Shown here: in pieces, positions 35,363 to 48,434 of the stretch
Position numbering within the stretch: the first letter of the stretch is position 1
Layout of the letters: each line of letters opens with the position of its first letter
Origin: Axinella damicornis
Lineage: Eukaryota > Porifera > Demospongiae > Axinellida > Axinellidae
Reading direction: 5' to 3'
DNA length: 64,000 nt
Assembly: GCA_963931865.1 (NCBI GenBank)
Contig: OZ007516.1
Span: 6,855,897 to 6,919,896, forward strand
Notes under the pieces: model-generated
Database searches by the model: none
The model's input: the letters and a program-made list of their open reading frames with translations, nothing else
What the model was told of the DNA's origin: nothing
Program-made: the position numbers and the translations under genes

Positions 35363-38300
35363 ATGAATCCGCCATGTGCCCGCTGCAAAAAGACCGTTTA
35401 TCCCATGGAGAAGCTGAACTGCCTCGACAAGGTCGGGACACGATTAAAAGCACGCCGTCTCTTCATTTTTCTGCATGTGGTTGTGTGTGTTTAATTGCTA
35501 GCTGTGAGGTCATGAGGCCCGTGGGTGAGATCTAGTTCGGTGACGGAAGTAGGTGTCACATTTTACCAGCTAGCAATGAGACTGCCTGAGTCAGTACGTG
35601 GGGTTGGACTGTGGTCTCCCATTTGGACTACCTATGAATCCAGTCGTAGTTGATGTTGGAAAGCCCTTGTAGCTGTAGGTGAAAGACATCACCTGTGGAA
35701 GAGCCTAAAATATGGCAGTTCCATAAACCTTTCCTCCACATTAACTCTGGAATGCTTTGTACTGCTGTGGTTATGTTTGTCCCTTGTCCCCCCTCCCCTC
35801 TCACTCCCCCCCCCATCCGCCCACACACACCCATCTCCTCCTATCCCCCCTTACCTGGGTGCCCCCACCTCTGTTGAACCAGACGTGGCACAAGGCATGC
35901 TTCAGTTGTGAGACGTGTGGGCTAAAGCTGACCATGAAGACGTACAAGGGATACAACAAGCTGCCCTACTGCAACACGTAAGTGGCACCCTATCTGCTAT
36001 GGTTAGCGTTAAGAGGACTGTTGCAACAACAAAACGGTAAAGTTTCCGTTTCCCAATGCTAAGTTTCAACACAAGTGGATGATCTTTATCCCAGCTCATG
36101 TTTCCATTGGAAATCCGTTCTCAGAGTTCAGTTGCAATCCATACAAGGCTTGGTATTGGCTGGAATTCAACAGAAGCTGAGAAGTGTCCAGCAGCCAATT
36201 TATCCTCACTTTTACCTTGTATGGGCCTGCCTGGTTGGTTGTGTACATACCTGTGGCATTTATGGGGGCATGGCCCGCTGCTTGCCTTTGTACACACAAA
36301 CATTTGCTCCTGGTTAAACAAATACTGTAATAGACACCTAGCAACCTATTATGGTGCTAATGACATGGCAATCCCAGCTAGAGCTAGCTGAAGTGGCTAC
36401 CCATTCATCTGTGATTGCAAGTCTGTGTGGTTGTAAGAGTGACCCTTGAAGTAGCCAATCAACTCCTATAGCCTCTTGATATTGGCTCACAACGTACTAT
36501 GTTTCAGCATCATAATTCCTTGCTGTCCGTCCCATCAGGCACTACCCCACCACACGGTTCACCGCAGTTGCAGACACACCTGAGAATAAGAGGTTGGCGC
36601 AGCAGACCAGAAACCAGTCTGAGGTGAGTGGACTGTCGGAGGGTGGAGTTCTTTCAGAGTTGCCAAGCATACTTGGCAACTTGTGAACACATTTCACTAC
36701 AATTGTAGCTATAGACCGTCACTTTGATCCTACACTGTGACCTAATGGGAGCTTTAATCTGGATACTTTTCCCCCTGTAATGTAAATTTAGTCAAAGCTT
36801 ATAGAATTCAGGAGTCCCACAAAGATTCTGACTGCACTGTTATGATCGCTGTCGTGTGTAGTAATTGTGCAGAAAACTCGCTTCGATGGTGGAGTTTTGG
36901 CTTTTATCTTTCCGTTGGCCACCATTGCTCACTTCGACTGGCACTTGACGTAATGTGCCTGTGCATTAATTGGATCAAGCCATCTGGAATCAGCTGGTGG
37001 ACAACAATTGGGGAGGGGGGGTCTGCTGAAGTATCTGCAAGATGGCTGCCACTCAGGAAATGGACCTGGAACGTTGTGCCAACGAAAATACCAAAAATCT
37101 GGCAAATGTACCAACAGCATTCCCAACATGCATAAATATGTCATGTGGTGGAACTGTTACTGGACATATTAATTAACACTTTAGACGTGTGAATTGTGCT
37201 GCATTTTCAGTTGTATGTGGTTATGAACCCCCCAGCTTGTCTACCGAAAGGACAGGGAAGAGGCCTTGAAGGGCTTCACTCCAGTAGCAGAGACAGTCTC
37301 TTCACGGCAGGCCACACAAGCGAGCAAGCTGGCAAGCCAGATTGGCTATACCACAGCTCCTCATGAGCAGGAGAGAGCCCCACAGCAACAATCATACCAC
37401 AACCGTAAGTTGCACCACTTTTCAAGTGGCTATGTTTGATGACACATGATTGCATAACACCAGGCAGTCCTAGCACTGTAATACGTACAAGTAGCGTTGA
37501 TCACTTCACTCACTTCAACTACTGCCCCCTCATTCGCTTACACGAGCAATCTGGCACTGGGTAGCTCTCTGTGCAGAGGTCTGACAAACTGTCACTTCTG
37601 TTTGCATTTCCGGCGCACAACAATTATTTCAGAGGCCTCACCTCCCTCACTGCTGCGTCTGAGTGAGTCCGGCACCGGTGTAGCTCCTTACTCTGACGCA
37701 CGAACAGCCTTGTCAAGTACGAAGTCACTATATCTAGTCCCGCTCACTGAACACCCACTTCCGTACGTTAGTCACATGCAGTGCAGAGTGAGCATGATGG
37801 TCACACGTCACTAATCCGGCCCCCAGTACGTCTCTAGTCCGACTCACTCATACACGCTTAAAGTCTCGATGATTGTTGACATCACGTATCTTGTGTGTTG
37901 TGTCACAAACTGAGCGTAGTGATGTCATGATATAGGATACACCTTCAGTGGATATTGATAGGGGATGCTAGCCTCATTCCCAGGCCTACCTCGTTCTTTC
38001 TGTTCTTCGGTTTGCGTTGACAATAATACACAGATGCGGAAGAGCGGCAAGGCCTGGTATCATTCATCACATGAGTGATGTCAGGTGGACGCGAGGTGGT
38101 ACACAGATGCGGAAGAGCGGCAAAGAACGGGGAAGGCCTGGTATCATTCATCACATGAGTGATGTCAGGTGGACGTGGGGGGGGGGGGGGGGGGGGGGCG
38201 CGGGGCCCGTAGTTGTTTCAGCAGGTTCATCATCCAGTCGGCTCGGTTCAAACGCTCCGCGGCTAGTCAAGACACAACTTCGTCGACCAGCCACACCCTC

Positions 38301-41300
38301 CTACGTCCACTTGACATAAACATAAAGCGGATAATACCAGGCCTTCTCCGTTTTTCGCCGCGCCGCTCTCCCACGTCCGTCAACGCAAACCAAAGAACAG
38401 AAAAAAAGCGGGGTAGGCCTGGGAACGAGGCTAGGGGATGCCAGGTTTGAGGAGTCTCCTGAGTATAGGCTGTTGCCAACTTACCATGTTTGGAGGCAGC
38501 CTTTGCACTGCACTGGCCATAATGTCACCATATTGGGTCTTTGGCTAGAGCAGTTGCCCTTTTGTCGATCTCTGGCATCAGCCATTGTCATTTGCAGTCA
38601 GCAATTGACCCCTGGCCTGATTTTGTGAGAGAGCACTGTAAATATAGTGACTGTGGTTGTATCATGGTAACATTCAACAACTCGACTCATCCCCAGGCCC
38701 TCCCCCACTCCGCTTTCTTGACCACATTATTGACATTTGAAATGAGAGTGGGAGAGGGCCTGGTATCACACAGGACGACACAGTTCACAATAAGCTTGGT
38801 CATGGGAGTGTCACGGGGTACCACTCCTGCATCACTAAACCACATTGACAAGGTCTGTTTTTGGTGGACTCGGTTTCTGTAATGTACCCATGTGTTTGGG
38901 CAAGTACTAAGGTGACGGTGGGTCTGGCTACGCAAGACTGGTACCAATGTAGTAGTGAGTTACACTAGTGGATCGCAGGAGGCCTCAAGTCCGGTTTTCC
39001 TTATACAGGTTGCTACAGTACCTTACAAAGCACTTGGAACACCTGAGTATTCATTTTACGTGCTATTCAACTGCTCACTTGACATCTAAAATCACTGTCT
39101 TTTGTGTTGTAGCTATAACTGGAAGAGCAGTGGAGTGGGTTTGCTTTCTGTCAACATCTGTCTTGCACGTGGGCATGTTGCCATGGTTACCAAAACCGAG
39201 TCCACCTGGCGCTTTTCATAGCATAGGAGTGGTGTCAGGCCTTCTCCCAGGTCAGGTATGCTGTCATATGGGAGAGGCCCCCGTAGTTGGAGCAGTATTC
39301 TGCTGCCTGGTTCCTTGTGGCAAGGTGTCTTGTGACTGCAATGGTGTCACTGTCTTGGCCTAGTAAAGATGCTCTCTGTGTCTCTCATTCCCCAGCTCCA
39401 CCACAGATGATGCCTCCCACGCAGTCCCCACCACACCAGCCTCCGGCCATGCACCAGCCGCCACCCATGCACCAACCTCCGCCCTCGCGCCAACCCACTG
39501 GCCCCCCACGCTACGTGGCTGTCTATGACTACAGTGCTGCTGACGCTGATGAGGTGTCCTTTTCAGAGGGTAAGAGCACAAGGCAATGCCTGTGTAATTT
39601 TGCACTTATGGGGTGGCTGCTGGTGGCCGAATGGTTAATGGTTAACCATTCAACTACTGCATGTAGTTGAAAGGTTGCTGGTTCGAATCCCACCTTTCTC
39701 TCTACTCACCATTGTGGTAACCCTCGGGGGTAATAAAACCATTCCACAATATGTCCCAAGGACATGGTGAATCATGGTTTACTGAGTCAAAATATAAAAG
39801 TAGATTCAGAGACTGACCATGGTTGCAGAGTTTGAGCACAAGAATGTTCCGTACGGTTGCCATTGTATTCTCTAGCACTGTGCGTTAACTGGAACGAGCT
39901 ATATGTAATACCTGGAGCAAGCCATAAGTACGAGCTGGTGGATGTAATCTGAATATCCACGAGGTACAAAAAAGCAAGACATGCTAAATAGTGAGCTTGA
40001 CCTACTGGTAGCCTCGTTCCCAGGCGCTCAGTAATGCGGAGTGTGGTTGTCACATGTATGTCAGGCCACACATGACCTATAGGACAAATGTACAACGACA
40101 AAGTGAAACAAGGAACATACCCAGAACAGGGACTACCGTCCACACGCACTGCATTAAACTACAGCGGATTGCACTTCCATTCAAACATTGCGGATTCTAT
40201 AGATTTTCCTCACGGAAACTGTGTTCAGCAAATGTGACACTCACACAAAGTGCCCGCAGCTTCCGGACTCCGGGCCATGCAATTTCCGTGAAGCTCCACC
40301 CACAGGAAGTTCTTGCTGCTAACGCTAAAAGCATGGTCACAGAATACGCAAATGTTCAAACTGAAGTGCAATCCGCTGTAGGGATGTACTGCTCCGTTAC
40401 AGTAAGAGCAACAACAAGTGAAACGGACTGAGCAATTTTGATCGTCAGTTACAATGTACTGAAGTTTGCTGGGTGGTTTGTCCAAGAACCGTTTCAAATT
40501 TCGTTGCATGCACGCTAGCGCTGTGTGCACCTTCAATGTTTACATGGCATAGGTGTCCTGCCTGTAAACGACCACACGATTGCTCTAACGAACATGTAAT
40601 TCCCAACTTGGGGTTCAAGTGGAAAGCCCCATTTCCATAGGCCATACTTACGTATGTGCATACCCTAATTTCTTGAATGGATCTCGTACAAGCAACCTGA
40701 CATTCTCAGTACATTGCGTATTCGCGATACTGTTGAGCAGAGGTCGAAATAACATGCGGTCATCGGTCAATTTCCGTGCATTTAGCTAAAATGACCGCAC
40801 ACTAATCACTTGTTCGGTAGGCGTGACCGATCAACATGCATGAATACAATCATCTAAGTGCATGACCCATATATATGACTGTTAGGGACTGTACCTGGTT
40901 CGAATCTGCTAATTTCTTTTTGCTCTCTTTCTTTATGCATGAGTTCTAGTCAGCCAAATTCTTTTTTTTTTTTCCCCAATACACATATGCACACAACCAA
41001 CATGGATTTGGATTGAGCTTGGAGAACACACTTTCATGCTGTTTTGATTTTTGGGGTGATGGGCATGACCTTGTAAATGACCAATCAAAATCTAAAGTGC
41101 TAGGACATTTGACCGCTCAACACGTAATCCTTATTTCGACCTCTGTTGAGTAGTATTGGAATGTTACTTTACAGACCATTGCTGATAAGCTCCCCCCCCC
41201 ACTGTAGGTGATGTCATTGTGGATGCAACAGTAATCGATGAAGGATGGATGGAGGGTCGTGTACAGCGCACCGGCCAGTATGGCATGCTTCCCTCCAACT

Positions 41301-41317
41301 ACGTGGAGAAGATGTAA
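35363..41317 (+). CDS. LASP1: LASP, LIM and SH3 domain actin-binding protein
   Basis: Six exons: 35363-35431, 35883-35977, 36539-36623, 37236-37404, 39396-39569 and 41208-41317, 233 residues. LASP proteins sit on actin at focal adhesions and cell edges. The N-terminal LIM domain starts [20 protein letters not shown] and continues [15 protein letters not shown]...YCNTHY. A nebulin-type repeat follows ([16 protein letters not shown], then [19 protein letters not shown]), a Gln/Pro linker ([18 protein letters not shown]), and a C-terminal SH3 domain ([37 protein letters not shown]). Order and length match animal LASP1. Only about one and a half nebulin repeats are seen; human LASP1 has two. Introns 4 and 5 (about 2.0 and 1.6 kb) hold MITEs and a tRNA-like SINE. 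Confidence 0.96.
36810..37010. repeat. Fragment of the CACTCCTGGTAG-family repeat in LASP intron 3
   Basis: Shares AAGATTCTGACTGCAC, ATGATCGCTGTCGT and GGCCACCATTGCTCACTT with the full elements at 3850 and 14247. The ends are eroded. Confidence 0.55.
37969..38433. mobile_element. Composite foldback element in LASP intron 4
   Basis: Outer ends TAGCCTCATTCCCAGGCCTA and TAGGCCTGGGAACGAGGCTA. The interior has a direct duplication (CCTGGTATCATTCATCACAT at about 38052 and 38140), a poly-G run at 38177-38198 and a second arm with matching complement near 38320-38400. It looks like one MITE inserted in or duplicated within another. Confidence 0.7.
39612..39700 (+). repeat. tRNA-derived SINE-like sequence
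   Basis: TGGTGGCCGAATGGTTAATG resembles a class-II tRNA (Ser/Leu) A box, and GGTTGCTGGTTCGAATCCCA contains a consensus B box. The acceptor stem cannot be closed and a common tail (GTAACCCTCGGGGGTAATAA) follows, so it is a SINE rather than a tRNA gene. A relative lies at 47160-47225. Confidence 0.65.
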
Positions 41318-42147
41318 ACAGAATCATTGGATACTTGTAACTTTAGCCCTGAATTTGAACACATAGCCCTAAATGTTAGCATACCCTGCAAGTTTCCAAT
41401 TGGTGCCCACCTCTGCAGTTACTGGTACGTTTATGTGCGTTATGCATTCATAAATTGTAGCACTGGCAAGTTTTGTAATTTTTTGTAGTTTTTGAATAGT
41501 CAACTCATGGTCTTCTTTGGATTTGGTTTCAGAAGGTAGAGTCTCGTGCCCGGGAATTGACCCCCAACATAAATTATTGGCACAAATTAGATTCTTAGTT
41601 TCTGGCTAGACGTGTGGGAGGACCAGCTGTCCAGTCCAGACGTCCCCCAGACACATCATCCTAGGACTGGATGTCCTCTGTCAGGACAAGATTCCCCGGC
41701 CCCTCTTAATTGTGAACATGCTGGGGTTCGGAGGTGCTCACTAAGATGCACTTCAGGGGTGTATAAAGATGCTGTTGCTGCAATGACAGACAGAAACACT
41801 GCAATGACAGACAGAATTGGGACGGAGAGTGACAGCGAAAGATCGAAGTCCAAAAGATGATTAGTATGGGAGATGGGAGGGGGGGGGGGGCATCCATTTT
41901 ACCATGACCATGTTGCAGAGTAGCCTCGTTCTCAGGCCTCCACGCCCAAGCAAAAAGCGACAAAAGCTGGGCGTGGAGGCCTGGGAACGAGGCTGCGGCA
42001 TGCACGTTCTCCAAATATCCGATGCGTAGTGGAATATTAAAATAATTTGGAAGCAAGATCAAGAGGAGTGCAATGGGTGGTGATGCGTGATGGCTGTTTG
42101 GCATGCAAGAGGCAGTCTAGAGAAAACGCTGGTAAGGTAACCGAGCA
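41318..42147. other. Intergenic sequence between LASP and LMBR1
   Basis: Contains the foldback MITE at 41921 and a short direct repeat (ACTGCAATGACAGACAGAA twice near 41780-41815). No gene is supported. The LMBR1 5' UTR probably begins in the last 150 bp. Confidence 0.5.
41921..41994. mobile_element. Foldback MITE between LASP and LMBR1
   Basis: TAGCCTCGTTCTCAGGCCTC...GAGGCCTGGGAACGAGGCT. The stem continues through CACGCCCA/TGGGCGTG. Confidence 0.85.
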
Positions 42148-45100
42148 ATGGACGCTATTGAGGACGAAGAGCGACAGCGTGTGTTCTACGGCCACGTCAG
42201 AGAGACCATCGTGAGTATACTCGACCTTGACCTTTGCCCTTTTATAATTTGGGACTGTGTAGAATCTCATTTGCTGTAGAGTAAGCGTAGAAGGGGTCCA
42301 TGTGGGGTGTGTGCTGTGAGCCCTCCATCCACGACCGTGCTGTGTACTACAGCTTATAGGCATCTGCACGCATTGGATTTTTCTACAGTCGCAGGGTCAC
42401 GGCAATTTAGCAATGTGGTCACACGGTCACAGGACAGGTGCAGGCAGTTTTTGGATGGTCATGGGCTGTACTGTGACCCCAGTCACAGCTCTAAGTACGG
42501 CGCATGTTGGAGTGATGCTCCCTTTGATCTGGGATCACTGCAGGGCATTGCATCACCGTATTATTATGCTGTCTGCTTATTGGTTGATATAATTTGCATC
42601 ACATGATCTAGTTTCTATGATGTAAAATGCTATAGAATCCTAATCTTGTCCCTGATGTCAGGTGTGCTGACAATGGCAGCATCAAAGGGTTGTCACTCCC
42701 ACGGACGCCGTAGTCACGGCTGCGAGCAAGGTCAATAAATTTTGGCCATCAATTTTGCTGCTTGACGGCATCACAAAAAGGCTCTTGACTATTTGACTGC
42801 ACTGTATCTGACTGTTTGACTACACGCACATTGCCAATAAAGAATGCATAGCGACTCCGCCCCTTCCTTAGTATACATGGTAACACCCGGTTGCAGCTAC
42901 AGCAAGCATGTTGGCAGAGTGATAATGTAGCGATTTTGCTACTTAGCATTTCACTGCCAAATGAGACCTGACTTGTGCATACAGCCATTGGTTTAGACTT
43001 TATATCCTCTGGCAGTACAACAGACATTATTATTGTGAAATGAGAGTGTTGTAAGCAAGGGATAATTATTGATCATTAGAGAAGTGTGTCAACATTAATT
43101 AACACTTTTCCAGCCAAACTTACTGTAGAAGTCATTTCCAGCTCAATTGGTAGGTAATGCCTATAGTTCCTTGGTTGTTGGGCTCCAATTGTACACTTTC
43201 CACCATCAGAACACATTCACGACTCGAACCACATCGACTCATGTGCGGGTTTTCGATTGAGATACTCAGGCATAGCCAACCCTTTCCAGCTGAAAAATGG
43301 CCTTGATCGCTGGTAATGTGCTCAAGGTGAGAGGGCTCATTTATGCTAAGAATGACAGAAGTGGGCCACCTGGTGCCGACCCAAGGATTTCTATAGCCAA
43401 GAGTGAGCACGGCCATGTTGGCCGATAACACCCACCCACCTCCCTTTGCCGAGGAGGTGCGTATGTGACACCCACCTCCCATTGCTGAGGAGGTGCATAT
43501 ACTATTTCATGCACCAACCCGTCAGCAGCTAGCCTTGTGTCCCACACTCCAGATCTCCCTGCTTGTCGTGCTCTGCCTGTACCTGCTCTCCTACTCCATT
43601 GTGGTACGTTTCAAGAGAACAAAAGGAGGATAGCTGCTCAGGTAAGGGATCAATGGCCGTCTTTCAATCTTGCGCTATGCTTGCAGCTGTCTCCAACACC
43701 CATACACATACATGTACATACAGGTGAAGAGGACGTTACTGTGTACAGAATAACGTAAGTTAGTCTCGTTCCCAGACCGTTTATCTACTAAAAGCGATCC
43801 GTGCTGGGGTTGGTTGGGTCTGGGACCGAGACTAAACGTAAGTACAGTGTGTTGTTTAGTCTCATGCCCAGACCCCACCCTGAGGGTCTGGCAGAAGTCA
43901 CTGCTTTGTTAGGAAATTGTAGAAAATTCAAATTTCCCTTGCATAAATTCTGACACGTAGGACTTCAGGGTTTGGCCATGCCTGCTAAACTATGAATATT
44001 AAATGAAGCCCAAAGAAGTTTTCTGAAAGCAGCCAGTCGGATTTTCCGTACAGCACTTCCAGCTGGCACAAGACTACTTGTTTTTGGGCCTACTGCCACT
44101 GATGATCCGTTCTTCTCCCTCAGCACATGGTTATGTTCTTTTGCTCTGAGCATCAGCCTTGGCTCTGTGCTGCTCCTGCCGATGTCAATCGTTGGCAACG
44201 AGGTTCTTGTCCACTACCCAGACAGCTACTACGTCAAGTGGCTGAACACATCACTCANNNNNNNNNNNNNNNNNNNNNNNNNNNNNNNNNNNNNNNNNNN
44301 NNNNNNNNNNNNNNNNNNNNNNNNNNNNNNNNNNNNNNNNNNNNNNNNNNNNNNNNNNNNNNNNNNNNNNNNNNNNNNNNNNNNNNNNNNNNNNNNNNNN
44401 NNNNNNNNNNNNNNNNNNNNNNNNNNNNNNNNNNNNNNNNNNNNNNNNNNNNNNNNNCCATTTTGAGATGAGCTAATGCTAATATGTCTTCTGCAATGTA
44501 CATACATGATGTGTATTGGTCATTCCATTTTTGATGGAGTTGAATGCATACGAAATTTAGTGATCTGTACAATCCATTTTTTGGGTGATGAAAAAGGTAG
44601 CCCCCTTTCAAAAGACCCAGCGACAACTAAAATGTCATTCAGTGAAACTGCCATTGTGATATTGCTCATCCAGACATGGTACCGACTACATATCATCCAG
44701 TGACGAAGTGTTCCCAGTAAAGTAGGTTTTACATTCATCCAGATATGGGATAGTTTCAGAAGGCACACTAGCAATGTATGGCATTCACTTTGATCCAGAG
44801 GTGGTCTATAAAAGTCATCTAATTTTAGCCATTGCAATGTATGTCACATTAATTTTGTAGACTCTTAAATTAACTACTCTTTGTCAAACCATACTCCCCT
44901 TGTTTATACTGACCCGTTACCCTTCCTCCCCCTTCCCCTCCTCTCTCCCCTCCCCCCCCCCCCCCCCCCCCCCCCCCTTGTTTTTACTGACCCGTTACCC
45001 TTCCTCCCCCCTCCTCCCTTTCCCTTGTTCTTACTCCTTCCTCCCCTTGTTCTTACTGACCTGATACCCTTCCTCCCCCCATCCTCCTCCCCCCTCCCCA

Positions 45101-47730
45101 GCCTCCTCACCACTGGCTCTCCTACTCCCACTGATGTACTCCCTCGTATCCCTCCTTGGCTTGGTACTGATGGCCCTGTGCACACCTCTAGGCCTCTGCT
45201 GTCTCTTCACTGTCCTGGGAAGAGTCATCACAAAACCAATGTACGATGCAGTTGGGGGAAAGTTTGTGGCCTAGAAGTGTTGATATGTAAACTGCCGTGC
45301 TGTTGAGTGGGAGCTATTTGTGATGGTAAAGTTTCAGTCAAAACTTCAGTGTTTCTCCCAAAGAGGGTACCAGGATGGTGTTGACAACCTTAGTTCAGTC
45401 CATTAGTCGACTAATTCCACTAGTTGTTCAGGCCCTAGTCGGCACTGTACTGAAAAGCAGACAGAGATCGATGCCCTGGCGATTGTAGCTGCACTCAATC
45501 CTTCAGCGCGGGATAGACTATGTGTTCTGCGAACACCTCTAGATTGAAACATGTAACTGACTTGTAGGAGCTACCAGACAATGCAGCATGTCATTGAATT
45601 CTCCACTCTCATACACACACACAAAGCTCCATGTTGGTGGTGCTGAGGACTTGGAAAGACTAAAGCTTGAAGAAGCTGCCATACAGCGAAGACTGCGACT
45701 GAGTGGAGGAGGAGGAGACCGTGGAGGGCAGAGATTGGGGGAGGGGGAGGGGAGACGCACATTGGAGGGCGTTCAGCAACAAAAGAAGGAATTAGGTGGG
45801 CAGTAGCGGAGGGAGTGGGAGATGTACACTGTTGTATTCCGAACACAGTACACTCTGAATTTACAAACGTGTAGGATTTTGATGTGTGTAGCCGTGTTAA
45901 AACCTCCAAATTTGGGGTTGAAAGCATGTTTGGTCACACCTCATGCAGTTACATGAGCTCAAAGTTTTATCCAGTGTTGTCCATTGAGTCTCATCCCAGC
46001 CCAAACAGAAAAGTGACTCTTTTCCGCATGGTCTGGTCTGTTGAAAAGCCAGGTACTCAGGTGTGGTAGATACTTCAGCCCCAAGTGGGCTATCAGTGAC
46101 GATTGAGTAGCATTCACCTTGAGAATAACAGGAGTGCGCTCTTCTCACATAATCTTGCAGCCAGCAAATTATTTAACATTTTCTCTGCATATGAATACAT
46201 GTACAGAACGGCACCTCCGCTCGTCACCATGGGAACGGCATGTCCTCTACCCTCTCTTCTTCCTTGCCCTCCTGGCCATGACACTATTCTCCCTATTGCT
46301 GGTCGCTGCCAACATCCTCTCCCTCCTTCTTGACCCCTCCTCCACCCCTGCCCACCCCACGCTCCAGCTAGGCAGCAAGAGCATGTCCCATCTCGGAGCC
46401 ATGGGAGCCATCTCAGAGGTTTTTGTCATCTTGTATCCTCCCTACGCCTCCCCCCACTCCTGTAGGTCTGAGGTGTGCTTGTCCCTGGCTGGTACTAACC
46501 TCATTCCCTGCAGGCCTCATTCTCCTCCCTCTCTCGGGCCTGGGAACGAGGCTGGTACTAGCTCTCACAACTAAACTAATTAGTGGTTGGCCTTACCAAG
46601 AGTGCATGACAGCATCATCTTGACTGTGTGGCCGCCACAACGACGATGATGTCATCGTGCAATCTTGGCCTTACCAATGGGTCGGAATGGTGTGTTAGTG
46701 TTGTACCTTGACTCACCGGCCAGCTACCTCATGTGTGCAAGTGTGGTTGGACTATACAGTAGTCCAGGATTGCGTCTACTCCTACCCAAGGCTCGTGACA
46801 CTCCCATGACCAAGCTCATTATGAACTGTGTCGTCCTTCTTGTGCTCAGTTCAGCGCTGCCCCTCATGGCTAGCACTCTTGGTGAGTCCCGTCTCTCTTG
46901 TGTATGCAGGTACAGTGTATGCTTGCAACTGTTGTGGGTTAGGCTCGTTCCTGGGCCCGTGCATCACTTTCAGTTGCACGAAAGAACGCGGAGGGCCTGG
47001 TTGTGAACATTTCCTCACGTGAGTGACGTCAAGGGTAGAAAGACGGAAGAAAGACCTAAAATGAACGTCATGCTCACATGAGGAAATGTACCAGGCCCTC
47101 CCCGCTTTTCCATACTGCAAGCAATATGAAAAGCTGCATGGGACTGGGACCGAGGCTAATGGTTGGTGGCTGAGTGGTTAAAGCTGCTAAAAGAAGGTTG
47201 CAGGTTCGAATCCCACCTTGTGTATGGAGGTCAATTCTGCTCTTAGGGTTAGGGTTAGGACTACCCTAAAACATGGTAGGTGTGCTCTTTCAGGTGTTTT
47301 CACCTGAAATAGCTCACACCGCATCCTACAGAGGGGGGATGTACATGTAGAGCCATCGGTCCCGAGAGACTTGTCTCTGCCTTCTCCAGGCCCTTGTTAG
47401 CCACCATCGTAGTAACTACGTAGCCCTCAGAGGCAATGAAAACCAAACTGTCTCTGCTATTCCTATACCCACACACACTCCACAACTGTTCCATCCCAAG
47501 GTATCACGAACTTCAATCTTCTTGGTCAATTCGGCAGTCTTGAGTGGCTGGGCAGCTTCTGGCTGGTGCTCTCCTACAACTCTCTCTTCTTCGTAATGAC
47601 GGTAGCCATCCTCCTTCAGCGAGTGACGCGGGCCATGCTGCGCGAGGCTACGCGCCTGCTCGGAGCAACATTGTGGCTCAGGAGAACCAAACACTCTAAG
47701 TCTCCCACAAAAATGTTCCACAATGACTAG
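42148..47730 (+). CDS. LMBR1L: LMBR1/LMBR1L family multipass membrane protein (interrupted by an assembly gap and one apparent frameshift)
   Basis: Exons: 42148-42210, 43553-43641, 43724-43754, from 44124 into the N gap, 45102-45240, 45587-45795, 46207-46432, 46734-46881 and 47501-47730. Family blocks: SLLVVLCLYLLSYSIVVRFK (TM1), VYRITTWLCSFALSISLGSV, NEVLVHYPDSYYVKWLN, LVLMALCTPLGLCCLFTVLG, LEEAAIQRRL, SPWERHVLYPLFFLALLAMT, MTKLIMNCVVLLVLSSALPL and ITNFNLLGQFGSLEWLGSFW. The family includes the lipocalin-1 receptor LMBR1L; LMBR1 itself is of unclear function. At least one exon (TM3-5) must lie in or near the gap. Exon 2 meets TAG after FKRTKGG; moving one base gives ..REQKEDSCSGEEDVTVYRI, which matches the family, so a base is missing here by assembly error or mutation. 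LMBR1 and LMBR1L cannot be told apart for this lineage. Confidence 0.92.
42684..42873. mobile_element. Diverged MITE of the GGGTGACACTCCCAT family in LMBR1 intron 1
   Basis: AAGGGTTGTCACTCCCACGG, GACGCCGTAGTCACGGCTGC and the shared interior GCGACTCCGCCCCTTCCTTA. The right end is eroded. Confidence 0.6.
43761..43834. mobile_element. Foldback MITE 6 bp inside an LMBR1 intron
   Basis: The donor GTAAGT is followed at once by TAGTCTCGTTCCCAGACC. The element ends GGTCTGGGACCGAGACTA and shares its interior with 13790-13871. Confidence 0.85.
44258..44457. other. Assembly gap of 200 N
   Basis: A fixed-length run of N inside the LMBR1 gene. The reading frame of exon 4 runs into it (..WLNTSL). Confidence 0.99.
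46940..47158. mobile_element. Foldback element in the last LMBR1 intron
   Basis: TAGGCTCGTTCCTGGGCCC...GGACTGGGACCGAGGCTA. An inner repeat near 47085 (GGAAATGTACCAGGCCCTCC) is also present in the copy at 4867. Confidence 0.65.
47160..47260 (+). repeat. tRNA-derived SINE-like sequence with a short TTAGGG run
   Basis: GGTGGCTGAGTGGTTAAAGC (A-box like) and GGTTGCAGGTTCGAATCCCA (B box). It is followed by CTCTTAGGGTTAGGGTTAGG, about two and a half telomere-type units. Same family as 39612-39700. Confidence 0.65.
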
Positions 47731-48434
47731 TGACAGTAAACTGTGTGATGTACTCTGTGTTATATCTGTACTGTCAGAGTAATGTGTCTATATGCCCACC
47801 ATTTTTATGAAATCATGAATATTATTCACAACTATAGAACAGTCCACCATCATATATATCAGCACAGCTGACACACACAGCATGGCACTATTCTTGACTA
47901 CATAGATATAGCCTATAGTGGAACTAGTATTCTTGTTCACACACACACGTACTGTGATACATCCATAATTTATTGTAGTCTACCGTGCAGTAGCCTTCTT
48001 ATCCCATGGATGCATGCAGCGTTTAATATTGTTATTGCTTGCTGAGGTGAGGCATCATAACTATATATCATAATGCCTCCCTGTAGTAGGTATATATGGT
48101 TCATAGTGTAAGCAGTCCCCGTACAGCATGCAGCATTGACCCTATAGTGCAGTATATTATATTAGATCATTCCATGCTGCATGGATCTGGGAATGAGACT
48201 ACGCTCATTCCCAGGCCACAGCCTGGAAATGACTAAGCTATATAGTTTGTCTTTCATACAATCATGAGAACAAGTTGTCAATGTCATCATGTACATCAAG
48301 ACAAGAAGTACAATAAACCAGATTCAGTGGATTGGACACAAGCGCAGTACAAATGCCATAACTCTCTGCTGACAGCTGCTATTAGTCTCGGTACCAGACC
48401 CTTGCATCTGGTACTGAGACTAGACAGCTAGGTG
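47731..48434. other. Interval between LMBR1 and YIPF6 (tail-to-tail); start of a segmental duplication
   Basis: Contains the 3' regions of both genes, a small palindrome around GGGAATGAGACTACGCTCATTCCC at 48189-48212 and a TAGTCTCGGTACCAGACC hairpin at 48383-48422. From about 48150 the sequence is repeated at about 61200 onward. Confidence 0.6.

Noticed and set aside
39612..39700. Functional tRNA-Ser/Leu gene
   Set aside because: A and B boxes are present but the acceptor stem does not pair, and the copy shares a SINE tail with 47160-47260.
44881..45306. Pro/Leu-rich 141-codon ORF
   Set aside because: Caused by CT-rich and poly-C sequence; the LMBR1 transmembrane exon uses another frame from 45102.
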